The notes beneath the pieces were generated by a model, which ran no database searches, was not told the DNA's origin, and saw nothing but the letters and a program-made list of their open reading frames with translations. Below are positions 1 through 10,100 of a DNA stretch of 64,000 nt, one piece after another (position 1 is the first letter of the stretch; each line of letters opens with the position of its first letter). The stretch is from Pseudomonas sp. KU26590. Its GTDB lineage: Bacteria; Pseudomonadota; Gammaproteobacteria; Pseudomonadales; Pseudomonadaceae. The translations under genes were made by a program, and so were the position numbers. The stretch spans positions 1,269,501 through 1,333,500 of the forward strand of contig NZ_CP110644.1 of assembly GCF_026153515.1 (NCBI RefSeq), given 5' to 3'.

Positions 1-517
1 GCGCCTTCTCGACGGTAGCGATGCCTTCCGGCGCGGCCACCAGGACCATCGCGCGAATGTCGCGGCAGCCGGCTTTTTTCAGCAGGTCGATGGTGGCGAC
101 CATGGAAGCGCCGGTGGCGAGCATCGGGTCGATGATCAGCGCCAGACGCTGGTCGATCTCGGGGGCGAGCTTTTCCAGGTACGTGTGGGCTTCGAGGGTT
201 TCTTCGTTGCGCGCGACGCCTACCGCGCTGACCTTGGCGCCGGGGATCAGGCTGAGCACGCCTTCAAGCATGCCGATGCCGGCCCGCAGGATTGGCACCA
301 CGGTGATCTTCTTGCCGGCGATCTTCTCGACCTGGACCGTGCCGGCCCAGCCCTGAATGTCGTAGGTTTCCAGCGGCAGATCCTTGGTCGCTTCGTACGT
401 CAGCAGCGCGCCGACTTCCTGAGCCAGTTCACGAAAATTCTTGGTGCTGATATCGGCACGGCGCATCAGGCCGAGCTTGTGGCGGATCAGCGGATGGCGG
501 ATCTCACGAATGGGCAT
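1..517 (-). CDS. upp: Uracil phosphoribosyltransferase, 3' end cut by window edge
   Basis: Makes UMP from uracil and PRPP in pyrimidine salvage, in the cytoplasm. Reading the minus strand from the ATG at 517 gives [20 protein letters not shown], then the family stretch [29 protein letters not shown], and the PRPP-binding loop [12 protein letters not shown] near residue 130. About 172 of the usual ~212 residues are present; the C-terminus lies off the left edge. It is divergent from hpt, with about 200 bases between the two starts, so purine and pyrimidine salvage genes sit head to head. Identification is secure from the PRPP loop and the whole visible N-terminal region. Confidence 0.95.
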   Translation of the reverse strand, partial: MPIREIRHPLIRHKLGLMRRADISTKNFRELAQEVGALLTYEATKDLPLETYDIQGWAGTVQVEKIAGKKITVVPILRAGIGMLEGVLSLIPGAKVSAVGVARNEETLEAHTYLEKLAPEIDQRLALIIDPMLATGASMVATIDLLKKAGCRDIRAMVLVAAPEGIATVEKA

Positions 518-714
518 AGGGGAAAGGCTCCAGCGGGCGGGCAAAAAAAACGGCTTAGATTAATCTATTCAGCTGTAACTTGTCCTGACGGTTAGGTTCG
601 GGCGCCGACATTTTTGGAACGGCAGTGCAACGTTAGTCCAGAAACACTTGCCCTGATGTCGGCGGATGCGTACCTTTGCCCGCTTTTCCTTACACAGCCC
701 CCTTGGAGAGCGTC

Positions 715-1272
715 ATGTCCGCTGATCTCGAGCATATCCGTCAAGTCATGCGCGAGGCTGACTGCCTTTACAACGAGGCCGAAGTTGAAGCCTCCATCGC
801 CCGCGTCGGCGAGCAAATCAATGGCGTGCTGGCCGACCGTAACCCGGTGGTATTTTGCGTGATGAACGGCGGCCTGATCTTCGCCGGCAAGCTGCTCACT
901 CATCTGAACTTCCCGCTGGAAGCGTCCTACCTGCACGCCACCCGCTATCGCAACGAAACCAGCGGCGGTGACCTGTTCTGGAAAGCCAAGCCTGAAGTCT
1001 CGTTCATCGACCGCGATGTGCTGATCATCGACGACATCCTCGACGAAGGTCACACCCTCGGCGCGATCATCGACTTCTGCAAACATGCCGGTGCGCGTGC
1101 TGTTCACACCGCGGTGCTGATCGACAAGGACCACGACCGCAAAGCGCGTCCTGACCTGAAAGCCGATTTTGTCGGCCTGCCGTGCATCGACCGCTACATC
1201 TTCGGTTACGGCATGGACTACAAAGGCTACTGGCGCAACGCTGCCGGGATCTATGCCGTGAAGGGCATGTAA
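715..1272 (+). CDS. hpt: Hypoxanthine-guanine phosphoribosyltransferase
   Basis: Cytoplasmic purine salvage enzyme converting hypoxanthine or guanine plus PRPP to IMP or GMP. The 185-residue product starts MSADLEHIRQVMREADCLYN and carries the PRPP-binding loop DVLIIDDILDEGHTL around residues 101-115 and an aromatic base-pocket segment (IFGYGMDYKGYWRN) near the C-terminus. I chose the ATG at 715, preceded by TTGGAGAG at about 702-709, over an in-frame upstream ATG at 676, because the protein then begins like other Pseudomonas homologues. It is divergent from upp and followed by a REP doublet. The length is normal for the family. Confidence 0.93.
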   Translation: MSADLEHIRQVMREADCLYNEAEVEASIARVGEQINGVLADRNPVVFCVMNGGLIFAGKLLTHLNFPLEASYLHATRYRNETSGGDLFWKAKPEVSFIDRDVLIIDDILDEGHTLGAIIDFCKHAGARAVHTAVLIDKDHDRKARPDLKADFVGLPCIDRYIFGYGMDYKGYWRNAAGIYAVKGM

Positions 1273-1338
1273 CGAACCCCCGAACCGATCTACAGCTTCT
1301 GTGTCTGCCGAAGATCCTGGTGATTACCGGAGAGCTGT

Positions 1339-1469
1339 TGTAGGAGCGTGGCTTGTCCCGCGATCGGCGACGCAGTCGTCGTGAAGGCTGTGGCGCATTT
1401 GCTGATGCCATCAATCGTCTGGTCTGCTGCCGGTTCCCGGCAGATCGCGGGACAAGCCACGCTCCTACA
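1339..1469. repeat. REP doublet (REPIN-like inverted pair)
   Basis: Two 27-base arms, 1339-1365 and 1443-1469, are exact reverse complements (arm begins TGTAGGAGCGTGGCTTGTCC). They flank a 77-base spacer. This is the usual form of Pseudomonas repetitive extragenic palindromes, mobilised in trans by a RAYT transposase and placed between genes. It lies downstream of hpt and just before the small exported protein gene. No RAYT gene is visible in the window. Confidence 0.85.
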
Positions 1470-1529
1470 GGTGTCCGGGTCAATGCGCGGCACATGCTAG
1501 AGTGCCCCCCACTTTTTCGGGAGGCGCCC

Positions 1530-2015
1530 ATGACGGTATCGTTTCGAAGTACCGCTGCGTTGATGTTGCTGTTGACGCTGCCACTCTCCGCGCTCGCCGA
1601 ACCCATGCACGCGCAGTACTTGCCGCCGGACGAGTTGTCCGTGCGCGAGGGCGAACCCGAGCAGCAGCAATTGCTGCAGATCACCGAGTATTCAGTGGTG
1701 GTGGGCAGCCAGCGCCAGTCCAATCAGCAGCCGATCCCGGTCACCTCGCCGCTGATCCTGCGGCTGAAGGGCAAGCCCATGAACAAGGGCGCGACCATCA
1801 CCGAAGTGCTGATCCACTTCGACGGCGAAAGCAAAAGCCTGAAGAAACCGACTTACGACGAACCTTCACGTACGTTGACGCTGTATTACCCGGCGATGCA
1901 ATACCGCGTGCTTGTGGATTTGCTGCGCAACGAAAAGGTCTACTGCCAGTTTCTCAGCTATGCCAACGGTCACGTCTGGGCCGACCTGCACACCGCCAGC
2001 GTACGCGCGCGTTGA
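1530..2015 (+). CDS. Small exported protein of unknown function
   Basis: A 161-residue protein with a clear Sec signal peptide (MTVSFRSTAALMLLLTLPLSALA, cleavage after ALA near residue 23), so it should act in the periplasm or outside. The mature part is polar, begins EPMHAQYLPPDELSVREGEPEQQQ, contains no motif I recognise and has a single cysteine (VYCQF). The start at 1530 has GGGAGG at 1519-1524. Its place between hpt and the PA4642-family gene matches a conserved Pseudomonas block, so it is probably a genus-conserved hypothetical gene. I cannot give a function. Confidence 0.75.
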   Translation: MTVSFRSTAALMLLLTLPLSALAEPMHAQYLPPDELSVREGEPEQQQLLQITEYSVVVGSQRQSNQQPIPVTSPLILRLKGKPMNKGATITEVLIHFDGESKSLKKPTYDEPSRTLTLYYPAMQYRVLVDLLRNEKVYCQFLSYANGHVWADLHTASVRAR

Positions 2016-2082
2016 GCCCGCGACCGGGCGGGGGGTAAACTGCCCGCCCGAGAAATGTCCCGCAAGTCAGTTGGAGTCAGCA

Positions 2083-2370
2083 ATGCGTAAAGATAAGAAG
2101 CAGGTGATTGGCGATGAAATCGGCGACGCCCAGATCAAGCTGTTCCTGGATTTCGAGCCGGTCGACGCCACGTCGCCGTCGCTGCACAAGCTGATCAAGG
2201 CCTACCGCGGCCTGCGCGTCGATGACTTCGGGCGGTTTCTGACGTTCTTCAAGGAAGCCGGTTACGATCTCGATGGCAAAGACGAGCACGGCAATGACTT
2301 CACTGCGCTGATCAAGGATCAACGCAATGCCGAGGAATACATCGAGTTGATCGAGAAGGCGAAAGGCTGA
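2083..2370 (+). CDS. PA4642-family protein
   Basis: A 95-residue soluble acidic protein starting MRKDKKQVIGDEIGDAQIKL and ending EEYIELIEKAKG. From memory it matches the small PA4642 family conserved in Pseudomonas next to mqo and hpt; the biochemical role is unknown. The middle (SLHKLIKAYRGLRVDDFGRFLTFFKEAGYDL) looks like paired amphipathic helices. The ATG at 2083 has GTTGGAG upstream; the longer frame from 1912 overlaps the previous gene and was not used. Confidence 0.82.
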   Translation: MRKDKKQVIGDEIGDAQIKLFLDFEPVDATSPSLHKLIKAYRGLRVDDFGRFLTFFKEAGYDLDGKDEHGNDFTALIKDQRNAEEYIELIEKAKG

Positions 2371-2597
2371 ATCGCGCAATTCCCGGGCGTCATCCTTCGG
2401 CGCCCGATGCACCCCTTCCACGAGAGCAGGCTCCTGCTTCCGCGCTGTCACTACACAATCGAAAGACCCTTCCTACCGCATCCTTCGGCGTTTGCGACTA
2501 CCGAAAGCGACGCGCTGAATCATACTCAGCCCTGTGACAACGCTCACAGGAACGCGAGCAGGACGCTCGCATCAATGATTGAAAGGGAATTCATGCA

Positions 2598-3059
2598 ATG
2601 AAAAATCGACTGACGTGCTTCACTCGCACCATCGCCGCAATCGCAATGATGGTCGCGGCAGTATCCGCTCAAGCAGCTTACCCAACTAAAATCCAGCTCA
2701 ACATTGAACTGTGGAATCAGTCAGGCATCGACCTCGCGCTGGTATCGGCCACTTGGGCCCCGGCCAATACGGATTACACCGGCTATGGCTTTGCGGCTGA
2801 CACACCCACCGCCTCTGTGTCGGTCCCGCTGAAGAATCCGCGTAATGATTCTGCAAGTTTTCGGGTGAGTGGCGAAGGCAAAACCTGTGAGTTCAGGGCG
2901 GCCCACGAAGTGGTCTTCAGTTGGGTCTCCATCTCGCCGGCGCCGGAGAAATCCGCAACGGGCAGATCGATCGGGAAAGTACCGGCGGAATGCATCGCAT
3001 CGGTGACCAAAGGGACGAACTCGATGCAGGCGTATTCCGTCAGGTTCGTGATGAAGTGA
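2598..3059 (+). CDS. Small exported protein, unknown
   Basis: A 153-residue product with a signal peptide (MKNRLTCFTRTIAAIAMMVAAVSAQA, cleavage near residue 26), hence periplasmic or secreted. The mature domain looks beta-rich (KIQLNIELWNQSGIDLALVS) with two cysteines (TCEF and ECIA) that could form a disulfide. I recognise no family. The start has GAAAGGGA about 10 bases upstream, and an in-frame-shifted ATG CAA TGA just before it overlaps the start by four bases. It ends before a strong bidirectional terminator shared with mqo. Confidence 0.7.
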   Translation: MKNRLTCFTRTIAAIAMMVAAVSAQAAYPTKIQLNIELWNQSGIDLALVSATWAPANTDYTGYGFAADTPTASVSVPLKNPRNDSASFRVSGEGKTCEFRAAHEVVFSWVSISPAPEKSATGRSIGKVPAECIASVTKGTNSMQAYSVRFVMK

Positions 3060-3116
3060 TGTTGATGCTGCAGGGCCGCTCTGCAGCTGAGGCAGGTCCC
3101 ACTTAATGCAAAAAGC

Positions 3117-3144
3117 AAAACCCCGCCTGATGTGGCGGGGTTTT
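3117..3144. terminator. Bidirectional intrinsic terminator
   Basis: AAAACCCCGCC (3117-3127) pairs with GGCGGGGTTTT (3134-3144) around a 6-base loop, with T-rich flanks on both strands. It sits between the convergent exported-protein gene and mqo and should end both transcripts. Confidence 0.9.
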
Positions 3145-3173
3145 CTTTTACAGCTTTTTGAAGCAACCCACGA

Positions 3174-4679
3174 TCAGGCGAAAGTGGCTGCTTCGCTGTT
3201 CTGCACCAGATCCAGACTGGCATCGCTCTGAGCACTGACGCGCTGGTAAAGCTGCGCGTCGGTTTCCAGTGCCTTTTCGCGAGCCGGGAAGATTTCGTTC
3301 AGTTTGGCGGCCCACTCGGTGCGGGCTTTGTCCGGGAAGCAACGCTCGATCAGATCCAGCATGATCGAAACGGTCACCGAAGCGCCCGGCGAGGCGCCCA
3401 GCAGTGCCGCGAGGGAACCGTCACTGGCCGACACCAACTCGGTACCGAACTGCAAAACGCCGCCTTTTTTCGGGTCTTTCTTGATGATCTGTACGCGCTG
3501 GCCGGCCACTTCCAGGCGCCAGTCTTCGGCCTTGGCCTCCGGATAGAAACGGCGCAGTGCATCGAGCCGCTGCTCCATCGACTGCCGCACTTCGCTGATC
3601 AGGTACTTGGTCAGGTCCATGTTGTCGCGGGCCACCGCCAGCATCGGCGCGATGTTGGCCACGCGGATCGACAGCGGCAGGTCCATGAGCGAACCGTGTT
3701 TGAGGAACTTGGTGGTGAAACCGGCGTACGGGCCGAACAGCAGGGATGTCTTGCCGTCGACGACGCGGGTGTCCAGGTGCGGCACCGACATTGGCGGCGA
3801 ACCCACCGCCGCCTGGCTGTACACCTTGGCCTGATGGCGCTTGACCACTTCAGGGTTGTCGCAACGCAGCCACTGGCCGCTCACCGGGAAGCCGCCGAAC
3901 CCCTTGCCTTCCTCAATGCCGGACATCTGCAGCAATGGCAGCGCCGCACCGCCCGCGCCCAGGAACACGAATTTGGCGTCGATGTCGCGGGTGCTGCCGC
4001 TGTTCACGTCCTTGATGGTGACGGTCCAGCCGTCGCCCTTGCGGCTTAGGTCGGTGACGCGTTTGCAGTACTTGACCTGCGCATCGGGTGCGCTGGCCAG
4101 GTGCTTGAGCAACATATTGGTCAGGTTGCCGAAGTTGACGTCGGTGCCGTGCATGACCCGCGTCGCCGCGATGGGCTCATCGGCAGGACGGCCGGGCATC
4201 ATCAACGGCATCCACTCGGCCAACTTGGCTTTGTCTTCGGTGTATTCCATCGAAGAGAAGGCGTGGTGCGTACGCAGCGCTTCGTAGCGTTTTTTCAGGT
4301 ACGTCATGCCTTTTTCGCCCTGCACGAAGCTCAGGTGCGGAACCGGCGCGATGAACGAGCGCGAAGCACCGAACGTGCCTTTACGGGCCAGATAGGCCCA
4401 GAATTGCTTCGAGACTTCGAACTGGGTGTTGATGTGGATCGCTTTCTTGGTGTCGATCGAGCCATCGGCCGCTTCCGGCGTGTAGTTCAGCTCGCACAGC
4501 CCGGCGTGGCCGGTGCCTGCGTTGTTCCAGGGGTTGGAGCTCTCTGCAGCACCGGAATCCATCAGCTCGACGACTTCAACCTTGAGGTTCGGGTCCAGCT
4601 CTTTGAGCAGTACGGCGAGGGTGGCACTCATGATGCCTGCCCCGACCAGCACTACGTCGACTGCTTCGTTATGCGCCAT
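3174..4679 (-). CDS. mqo: Malate:quinone oxidoreductase
   Basis: Membrane-associated FAD enzyme that oxidises malate to oxaloacetate and passes electrons to the quinone pool (TCA cycle and respiration). The 501-residue protein starts [20 protein letters not shown], whose GAGIMSA is the FAD dinucleotide-binding loop, followed by the characteristic [20 protein letters not shown] and, near residue 400, the C-terminal substrate-domain sequence. I chose the ATG at 4679, with TTGGAGA upstream; a longer frame to 4814 adds a tail absent from the family. Gene order next to PA4642-like and hpt genes fits Pseudomonas mqoB. Length is normal. Confidence 0.94.
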   Translation of the reverse strand: MAHNEAVDVVLVGAGIMSATLAVLLKELDPNLKVEVVELMDSGAAESSNPWNNAGTGHAGLCELNYTPEAADGSIDTKKAIHINTQFEVSKQFWAYLARKGTFGASRSFIAPVPHLSFVQGEKGMTYLKKRYEALRTHHAFSSMEYTEDKAKLAEWMPLMMPGRPADEPIAATRVMHGTDVNFGNLTNMLLKHLASAPDAQVKYCKRVTDLSRKGDGWTVTIKDVNSGSTRDIDAKFVFLGAGGAALPLLQMSGIEEGKGFGGFPVSGQWLRCDNPEVVKRHQAKVYSQAAVGSPPMSVPHLDTRVVDGKTSLLFGPYAGFTTKFLKHGSLMDLPLSIRVANIAPMLAVARDNMDLTKYLISEVRQSMEQRLDALRRFYPEAKAEDWRLEVAGQRVQIIKKDPKKGGVLQFGTELVSASDGSLAALLGASPGASVTVSIMLDLIERCFPDKARTEWAAKLNEIFPAREKALETDAQLYQRVSAQSDASLDLVQNSEAATFA

Positions 4680-5412
4680 TAACGCGTCTCCAAAATCTGC
4701 AGCACCAAATTGACGGCATGGGTTCCCGTGGTCAGTCGCCAGGTTCGGGCGGCGCGGTGTTCGCGCAGTGCCTCGTTCAACCTGGCCGGGATCGCCATGT
4801 CCGATTCTTCGCAATTTTTTGCATCTTCAGCGGACGCCACCGAACGAGCCTGGTTGATGCTTTTATAAGGCAAGCATGAACGCATTTTTCGGCCCGTGCA
4901 GCCATTCGACTATCGTCAAGGCGTCCGGTTGTGCAACCAAATCCGTATCGGACAGGCTTCAGGCTCGTTTGACGGAGACTGCGTTGCGGTCGGTCCTTTG
5001 CAAGGGGGCTGGGTCAGACGCTAACGGTGCATTTACAAACGCGAAACTATTCATTTGCTTGCCACACTCTTGTGAAGTTGTGAAAACCCGTTTTTTTCAC
5101 GCTCTTTTGGAGACGCGAACCTCAAAAAGGGCTGCGCGATGGCAGCTCTGGCAGATCAGGTTCATACGCGATGTGAGGCAAGGACTGGCGCAGGACGTTC
5201 GAATGATCGACGATCCGGCGTCTGCGCCGCGGCCACATCGGGCTGCACATGTCTGTGTGGAAGGCTCTCTGTGGGCGGTACGGAGGAGTCGATAGTGGCT
5301 ATCGACGATGCTGCGAGGCCCGATCAGGAGACGTCCTTATAATCGGGGGAAGATTATAGCGATGAAACGGGCAGAAATGATCCAGAAAAAATGACTTTTA
5401 TTCGCCTTCCGG
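4680..5412. other. 733-base gap with no convincing gene
   Basis: This holds the mqo promoter region and the far upstream region. Short open frames exist on both strands but none has a ribosome site with protein-like composition. On the minus strand a 39-codon frame (4798-4679) ends TAATG, overlapping the mqo ATG, and might be a leader peptide. I see no RNA gene, REP or mobile element. Confidence 0.55.
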
Positions 5413-5646
5413 TCAGATGCTGAGCATATGCCGGGCGGTAATCGCACGTGACCGGGAAGTCACGCGGGCGCTGACAGGGAGTGGGCGTTGCAGCCAGCAC
5501 AGGTTTGCCTCGTGGACTTCGACCCAGCCCTGACCGCAAGGCGTTTCGGTGCAGTGCTTGAACGCCAGGCAGATGCCGTGGGGGTCCAGACGTGCAAAGT
5601 GGCGATGACGGCGGCGCGACGAGAACAACGACCAAAGAAAGTCCAT
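5413..5646 (-). CDS. Small basic conserved protein, unknown
   Basis: A 77-residue protein, MDFLWSLFSSRRRHRHFARL at the start and ending RAITARHMLSI. The start at 5646 is supported by AAGGAG seven bases upstream. The N-terminus is a short hydrophobic stretch followed by a run of arginines and histidines. Its composition and position near mqo suggest a Pseudomonas-conserved small protein; I cannot assign a function. Longer frames upstream lack a ribosome site. Confidence 0.65.
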   Translation of the reverse strand: MDFLWSLFSSRRRHRHFARLDPHGICLAFKHCTETPCGQGWVEVHEANLCWLQRPLPVSARVTSRSRAITARHMLSI

Positions 5647-5867
5647 GGCAGGACTCCTTGCTGGAGAGTTGAAAAAAGTATGGCCGGCGGGCATGACATC
5701 GCTGTGACGTTGCGATTGCGCAATTGTGTTGATTTCGAACGTGTGAGCATTTCCGCCTGGCAGGAACCGGCGGGATGGCACTCTGTCGTATCTTTACCCT
5801 AGTGAGCGGCCTTGGGAGGTCGCTATACTGCGGCACATTTTGTGCCTTGGCCCATGGAGAAATGAGC

Positions 5868-6449
5868 ATGTTGCGTCGCGTTCTGTTCGGTTTGCTTGCC
5901 GCTGGCAGTCTGACCCTGGCGGGCTGTGCCCACAGCCCGCAATCCCTCACCCCGGAACCCAAGCTGAACGCTCAACTGGCCCCGGTCGGTCATGGTCAGC
6001 AAGTGGTCGTGCGCGTGGTTGACGGTCGTCAGTCGCAGACGCTGGGCACGCGTGGTGGCCTGTACCCGGAAACCAGTTCGATCACGGTCAACGGTCAGCA
6101 GTTGCTGCCAAGGTTGCAGGCTCAGGCTGAAGCGGGCGTGCGGCTGCTCGGTTTCACGCCAGTGCCGAACGGTAGCGGTCCGCAGTTGACCGTCACCCTG
6201 GCAGACTTGAAGTATCAATCGCCGAAAGAAGGCCTGTACGTCACCGAAGCCAACATCAGCTCCACGTTCCGTGCTGACGTTCAGAATGGCGGCCGTAACT
6301 ACAGCGGCCGTTATGCGGCTTCGACGGATCAACGTTTCGGCATGGCGCCGAACGAAGAGACCAACACCAAGCTGATCAGCGACGTACTCAGTGACGCCCT
6401 GACTCGCCTGTTCCAGGATCAGACGATTGGCCGCACCCTCGGGCAATAA
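5868..6449 (+). CDS. YajG-family outer-membrane lipoprotein
   Basis: A 193-residue lipoprotein: MLRRVLFGLLAAGSLTLAGC places the lipobox cysteine at residue 20, so it should be lipid-anchored, probably to the outer membrane. The rest (LAPVGHGQQVVVRVVDGRQS, then DVLSDALTRLFQDQTIG) matches the YajG family (DUF/lipoprotein YajG), whose role is unknown. The start at 5868 has GGAGA at 5856-5860 at good spacing; an in-frame ATG at 5862 would add two residues. It ends before a terminator. Confidence 0.85.
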   Translation: MLRRVLFGLLAAGSLTLAGCAHSPQSLTPEPKLNAQLAPVGHGQQVVVRVVDGRQSQTLGTRGGLYPETSSITVNGQQLLPRLQAQAEAGVRLLGFTPVPNGSGPQLTVTLADLKYQSPKEGLYVTEANISSTFRADVQNGGRNYSGRYAASTDQRFGMAPNEETNTKLISDVLSDALTRLFQDQTIGRTLGQ

Positions 6450-6474
6450 ACTCAACGCCTGATTCTGATGCACA

Positions 6475-6509
6475 AAAAAGCCCCGGTTTCGCGAGAAGCC
6501 GGGGCTTTT
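6475..6509 (+). terminator. Intrinsic terminator after yajG-like gene
   Basis: AAAAGCCCCGGTTT pairs with a GAAGCCGGGGCTTTT arm around a short CGCGA loop, then T residues. Convergent gene at 6552 may also use it. Confidence 0.9.
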
Positions 6510-6551
6510 GTTTATTCAGCGGGGTCACTCGGGATTTTCATCGCGGGGCGT

Positions 6552-6755
6552 TCAAGCCGCCTGATAGAAATCCAGAAAACTGAAACCGGTCTGCAGGTCC
6601 ACTTCCGGCAGATCGTTGTGCGCATGGCCGCCGAGCGCGCAGTACACCAGCCAATGCCTGTCCTGGACGTTGAACGCCAGTGCGTCGATCAATGCTTCCT
6701 GTTCGTCGCTGGGGGCGATGAGATAAAGGCGGTCCTGGTTGTGGGCGTGCAGCAT
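6552..6755 (-). CDS. Small conserved protein, unknown
   Basis: A 67-residue acidic protein starting MLHAHNQDRLYLIAPSDEQE and ending FSFLDFYQAA. A GGAGAG ribosome site lies just upstream of the ATG at 6755. The sequence is protein-like and without motifs I know; several histidines are spread along it. It converges with the yajG-like gene and diverges from the small membrane protein gene at 6895. The reality of the gene is likely; its function is unknown. Confidence 0.62.
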   Translation of the reverse strand: MLHAHNQDRLYLIAPSDEQEALIDALAFNVQDRHWLVYCALGGHAHNDLPEVDLQTGFSFLDFYQAA

Positions 6756-6894
6756 GACGCTCTCCGTGGCGGTGGGTCGGTTTGAGGTCCCACACAGTGC
6801 CCGGTTCAGGTGACGTTAAGGTGACAGCGACTAGTGTGAGCGGCAGGTCCAAACAGAGTCTGCGGCGCCTTCAATGCGGCGCCATCGAGGCACC

Positions 6895-7164
6895 ATGTCG
6901 CTCATCCATCACGCCCCCGGTCTCGCCATCAACCTCTGCGCATTGCTTGCCGCCGGCCCCGGCATCTGGCTGCTGCAGACCACGCGCACCCGCGAGCAGC
7001 GGGAGATGGCCCACCTGCACCACCTCACCGAACAAGCCCCGATCGACGAGCCCATGCACCTGATGGATGTACCCACCCTTCGCATGATCCGTCTTAGCTA
7101 CCGGTTCGGCACCGCCTGCCTGGCGTTCGCGCTGTTGCTGTCGTGGGTGAGCACGAAGCTGTGA
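6895..7164 (+). CDS. Small two-helix membrane protein, unknown
   Basis: An 89-residue protein with two predicted membrane segments: residues about 10-27 (LAINLCALLAAGPGIWLLQT) and 72-87 (ACLAFALLLSWVST), joined by a polar loop rich in histidine and glutamate. It should sit in the inner membrane. Start at 6895 after a GCCATCGAGGCACC stretch, with only a weak GAGG ribosome site. It stops five bases before the autotransporter gene's 3' end on the other strand. No family recognised. Confidence 0.6.
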   Translation: MSLIHHAPGLAINLCALLAAGPGIWLLQTTRTREQREMAHLHHLTEQAPIDEPMHLMDVPTLRMIRLSYRFGTACLAFALLLSWVSTKL

Positions 7165-7168
7165 TCGC

Positions 7169-10100
7169 TTAGAAAGCCAGCGTCACCCGCGCATTCAACG
7201 CCTGATCCGACGCATCGCTGCTCACCTGCCCGTTGTAACTCAGCCCCACACTCAGCGTGTCGCTCAACCCCAGATCGACACCCGCGCCGAGCACCGCTGC
7301 GTTGCGTGCGATCGGTGCGCCGGAGAGCTCGAAGGTGTCGCCGCCGCTGAAGGCCGCGCGGCTCTCTGGTGTCACGTCGCCGTAGGCACGACGCCAGCCC
7401 AGTGTCGCGTTGGGTTTGATTGCGATGCTGCCAGCGTTCAAGCGAGTGGCGGCACGCAGGCCGAGGGTGCTGAAGGTGATGTTGTTGTCCTGAGACTTGT
7501 TCTCCAGCCTGATCGCGTTGCTGTTCTCATCGAAGGAATCGGTGTCCAGTCGCACATGGGCGAGGTTGGCGAAGGGTTCAAGCTGCGCGTTGCCCAGTTC
7601 GATGGTGTAACCCAGCTCGCCAAATACCTGATTGGTCGCTGCGTTGTAATCTTCCTTGAGTCGCTCGGAAGCACCCGGCAAGTCCAGCGTGCGCTTGGCC
7701 GTCAGCTCGTGCCAGGTGCGTATCGCGCCGAGGCGCAGGCCCAGTTGGCCCCACTTGGCGCCGGCATAGACGCCCAGATGGTAGTTGTCGCTGTCAGTGG
7801 AGCCGGACGCATGGCGCAGGTCGAAGCTGCTGTTGCTGAAACCGGCTATCGCGCCCACGCGCCAGGTGTCATCCAGTGGCACGTCAGCGCCGAACAGCAT
7901 GCCGCTGGTGTGCGTGTCGAGACCCGACACATCACCGGTGCTGTCGGTTTTGCCGGTCGCGCCGATGGCTTGAGTCCACACCACGCCACGGGAATCATCA
8001 CCGGCGAGGGTCTGCGTCGTGCTGCCCAGTGCCGGTGCGGACTGCGCTTGCTGCAAGCGATCGTTCACCGCGTTGCGCACCAGGCGGCTGTCTTCGATCA
8101 GCGCGGACTGCGTCGACGCATGCAGTTCATTGGACAGCGCCTTGAAGGTGGCCTGCGCGGTCGAGGCGTCGTCTTGCACCACCTGACGCCAGAGCGCGTT
8201 GCCAGCACCGGCGCTGTCCAGCCCTTGCGCGACGGCTCTGGCATTGCGGGTCGTCGCCAGGCTGGCGAAGGTCTGTGCGTTACGGTCCAGCGTCAGCCCG
8301 ACATCGGTCGCCGTGTAGCTCAGCGTCGGGGTGAGGAAGGCATAGTTGGTTTGCACGTTGGCAAACGCACCGCTGACGCCACCGGCCGCCGAGAGAATCG
8401 AGTAACGGCTCGCCGCCAGCCAGTTACCGCCTTCAACCAGCGACAGCGTGCTGTTGTTGAGGGTTGCACGGCCGCTGGCGACGATGCGGTCGGCTTTGCC
8501 GTTGGCGTCCGATTCGACCTGGTAGACCGAGCCCTGAGCAAGGTTGACGTCGCCGTTGACGTTCAGTTGCCCGACCGAGTTACCCGGTGCAACCACGCCG
8601 CCCTGAGCGACATTGATGCCGCCGACGGTGCCGTTGCCACCCAGCGTTGCGCCTTGCTGCACGCTAACGATGGAGTTGCCCAGGTTGCCATTGACCGCCA
8701 GCCGACCCGCTTGCACTGTTGTTGCGCCGGACAGGCTGTTGTTGCCGGTCAGGTTCAGCGAGCCGACGCCACGTTTGATCAACGCACCGTTGCCCGTGAG
8801 GGTGTTGGCGAGGGTGTCGTTGGTTGACTGATCGACGACCAGCGTCGCGTTGTCGGTGATCGTGCCGCTACCGAACGCTTTGGCATGGCCGGTCAGCACG
8901 CCACCGTTAATCACGGTGCCGCCCGAGTAAGTGTTGTTGCCGGTCAGCATCAGATTGCCGCTGCCGTTCTTGATCAGCCCGCCGCTGCCGCTGATGTCGT
9001 TGCGCCAGGCGTCGATGGCGTTATAGCCGCCGAGGCTGGCGTCCATGTTGACCGTGACGTTGGAATTGAACGCCGCATAACCATCGCCCGCTGCGTACAG
9101 GTTCAGACGACCGTAGCCTCCCGACTGATCGATCACCGCATAGCCGGACGAAATCTCGGTGGTTGCCAGTATCTCGCGGCGCTGACTGGCGTCCAGGTAC
9201 GGGAAGCGGGTTTCCAGCAGCACTTCGGCGTTGGTCGGCACCACGGCGGCCAGGTTGGTCGGGCCAACCGGATCGAAGCCGTAGGTCATGCGCGAGGTGA
9301 ACAGCGCCTTGTCCTGAGCATGTTGAGACGTGCGATCGGTTGCCGGGTCGATGGTTGCCATGCAGTTGTTGACGTCACCGCCGCACTGCGCCGTGAAATA
9401 GGTCAGTGCCTGTGCGCGAGCATCGGCGCGCAGTTGGGCGTTGGCCGGGTTGGAGAGGTTGTCGATGGCGAAATACGTCGCGGTGATGCGCCCGCCCATC
9501 ACGTCGAACGGCGAATGCATGCCGGCTTCAATGCGGTTGTCGCCAATTTCCGAGGCGCGCAGCATCAACTCGCTGAAACGCTCGGGAATGGCGTAGGCCA
9601 GTGCGTAAGACGACAGGTACGCGGCGTTGGTATGGCCGCTGGGGAAACCCGAGTCGCCCGCAGGCGTGGGGCTTTCTGCCGGGCGCAGGGAGGGCGCCAC
9701 CACGAAGGCCAGGCTCTGACCGTCCAGACTTTGCCGCCATGGTCGCGGGTACAAATAGTGGGATTTGGCGGGGGTGGTCGAAGCATCGTTGCGTACAGCC
9801 CCGACCAGATCGACGACTTTGCCCAGCGCCGAAGACGAACTGCCTGCGCCGTTGCCTTTATCGTCGTATTTGACGGTTTTGTTGCTGTCGTCGAATTGCG
9901 TGATGGTCGTGAAGGCTCCAGCGCCTGCCTTGTAGGCAGCGCTCAACGAGCCGAGGCCGCTGATGGCGCTGTAGCTCTGGTCACGGCGGTCATCGAAGTA
10001 GGCGGCGGTTTCCTGGGCGAGGGTGCGGGAGTTGGCGCGGTCGACCACAATTTGCAGATTGCGCCTTAGCAGACTCTGACCCAAGGCGGTCGGCGTGCCT

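Noticed and set aside
2407..2601. 64-codon frame overlapping the start of the exported protein gene at 2598
   Set aside because: Composition not protein-like and no ribosome site; four-base overlap is not enough.
4679..4798. 39-codon minus-strand frame ending TAATG at the mqo start (possible leader peptide)
   Set aside because: Weak ribosome site (GAAGAA), no conserved sequence known; overlap may be chance. Kept as a remark only.
7556..10069. Long open frames (423 and 394 codons) antisense to the autotransporter
   Set aside because: Shadow frames caused by high GC codon usage of the real gene; no ribosome site or known domain.
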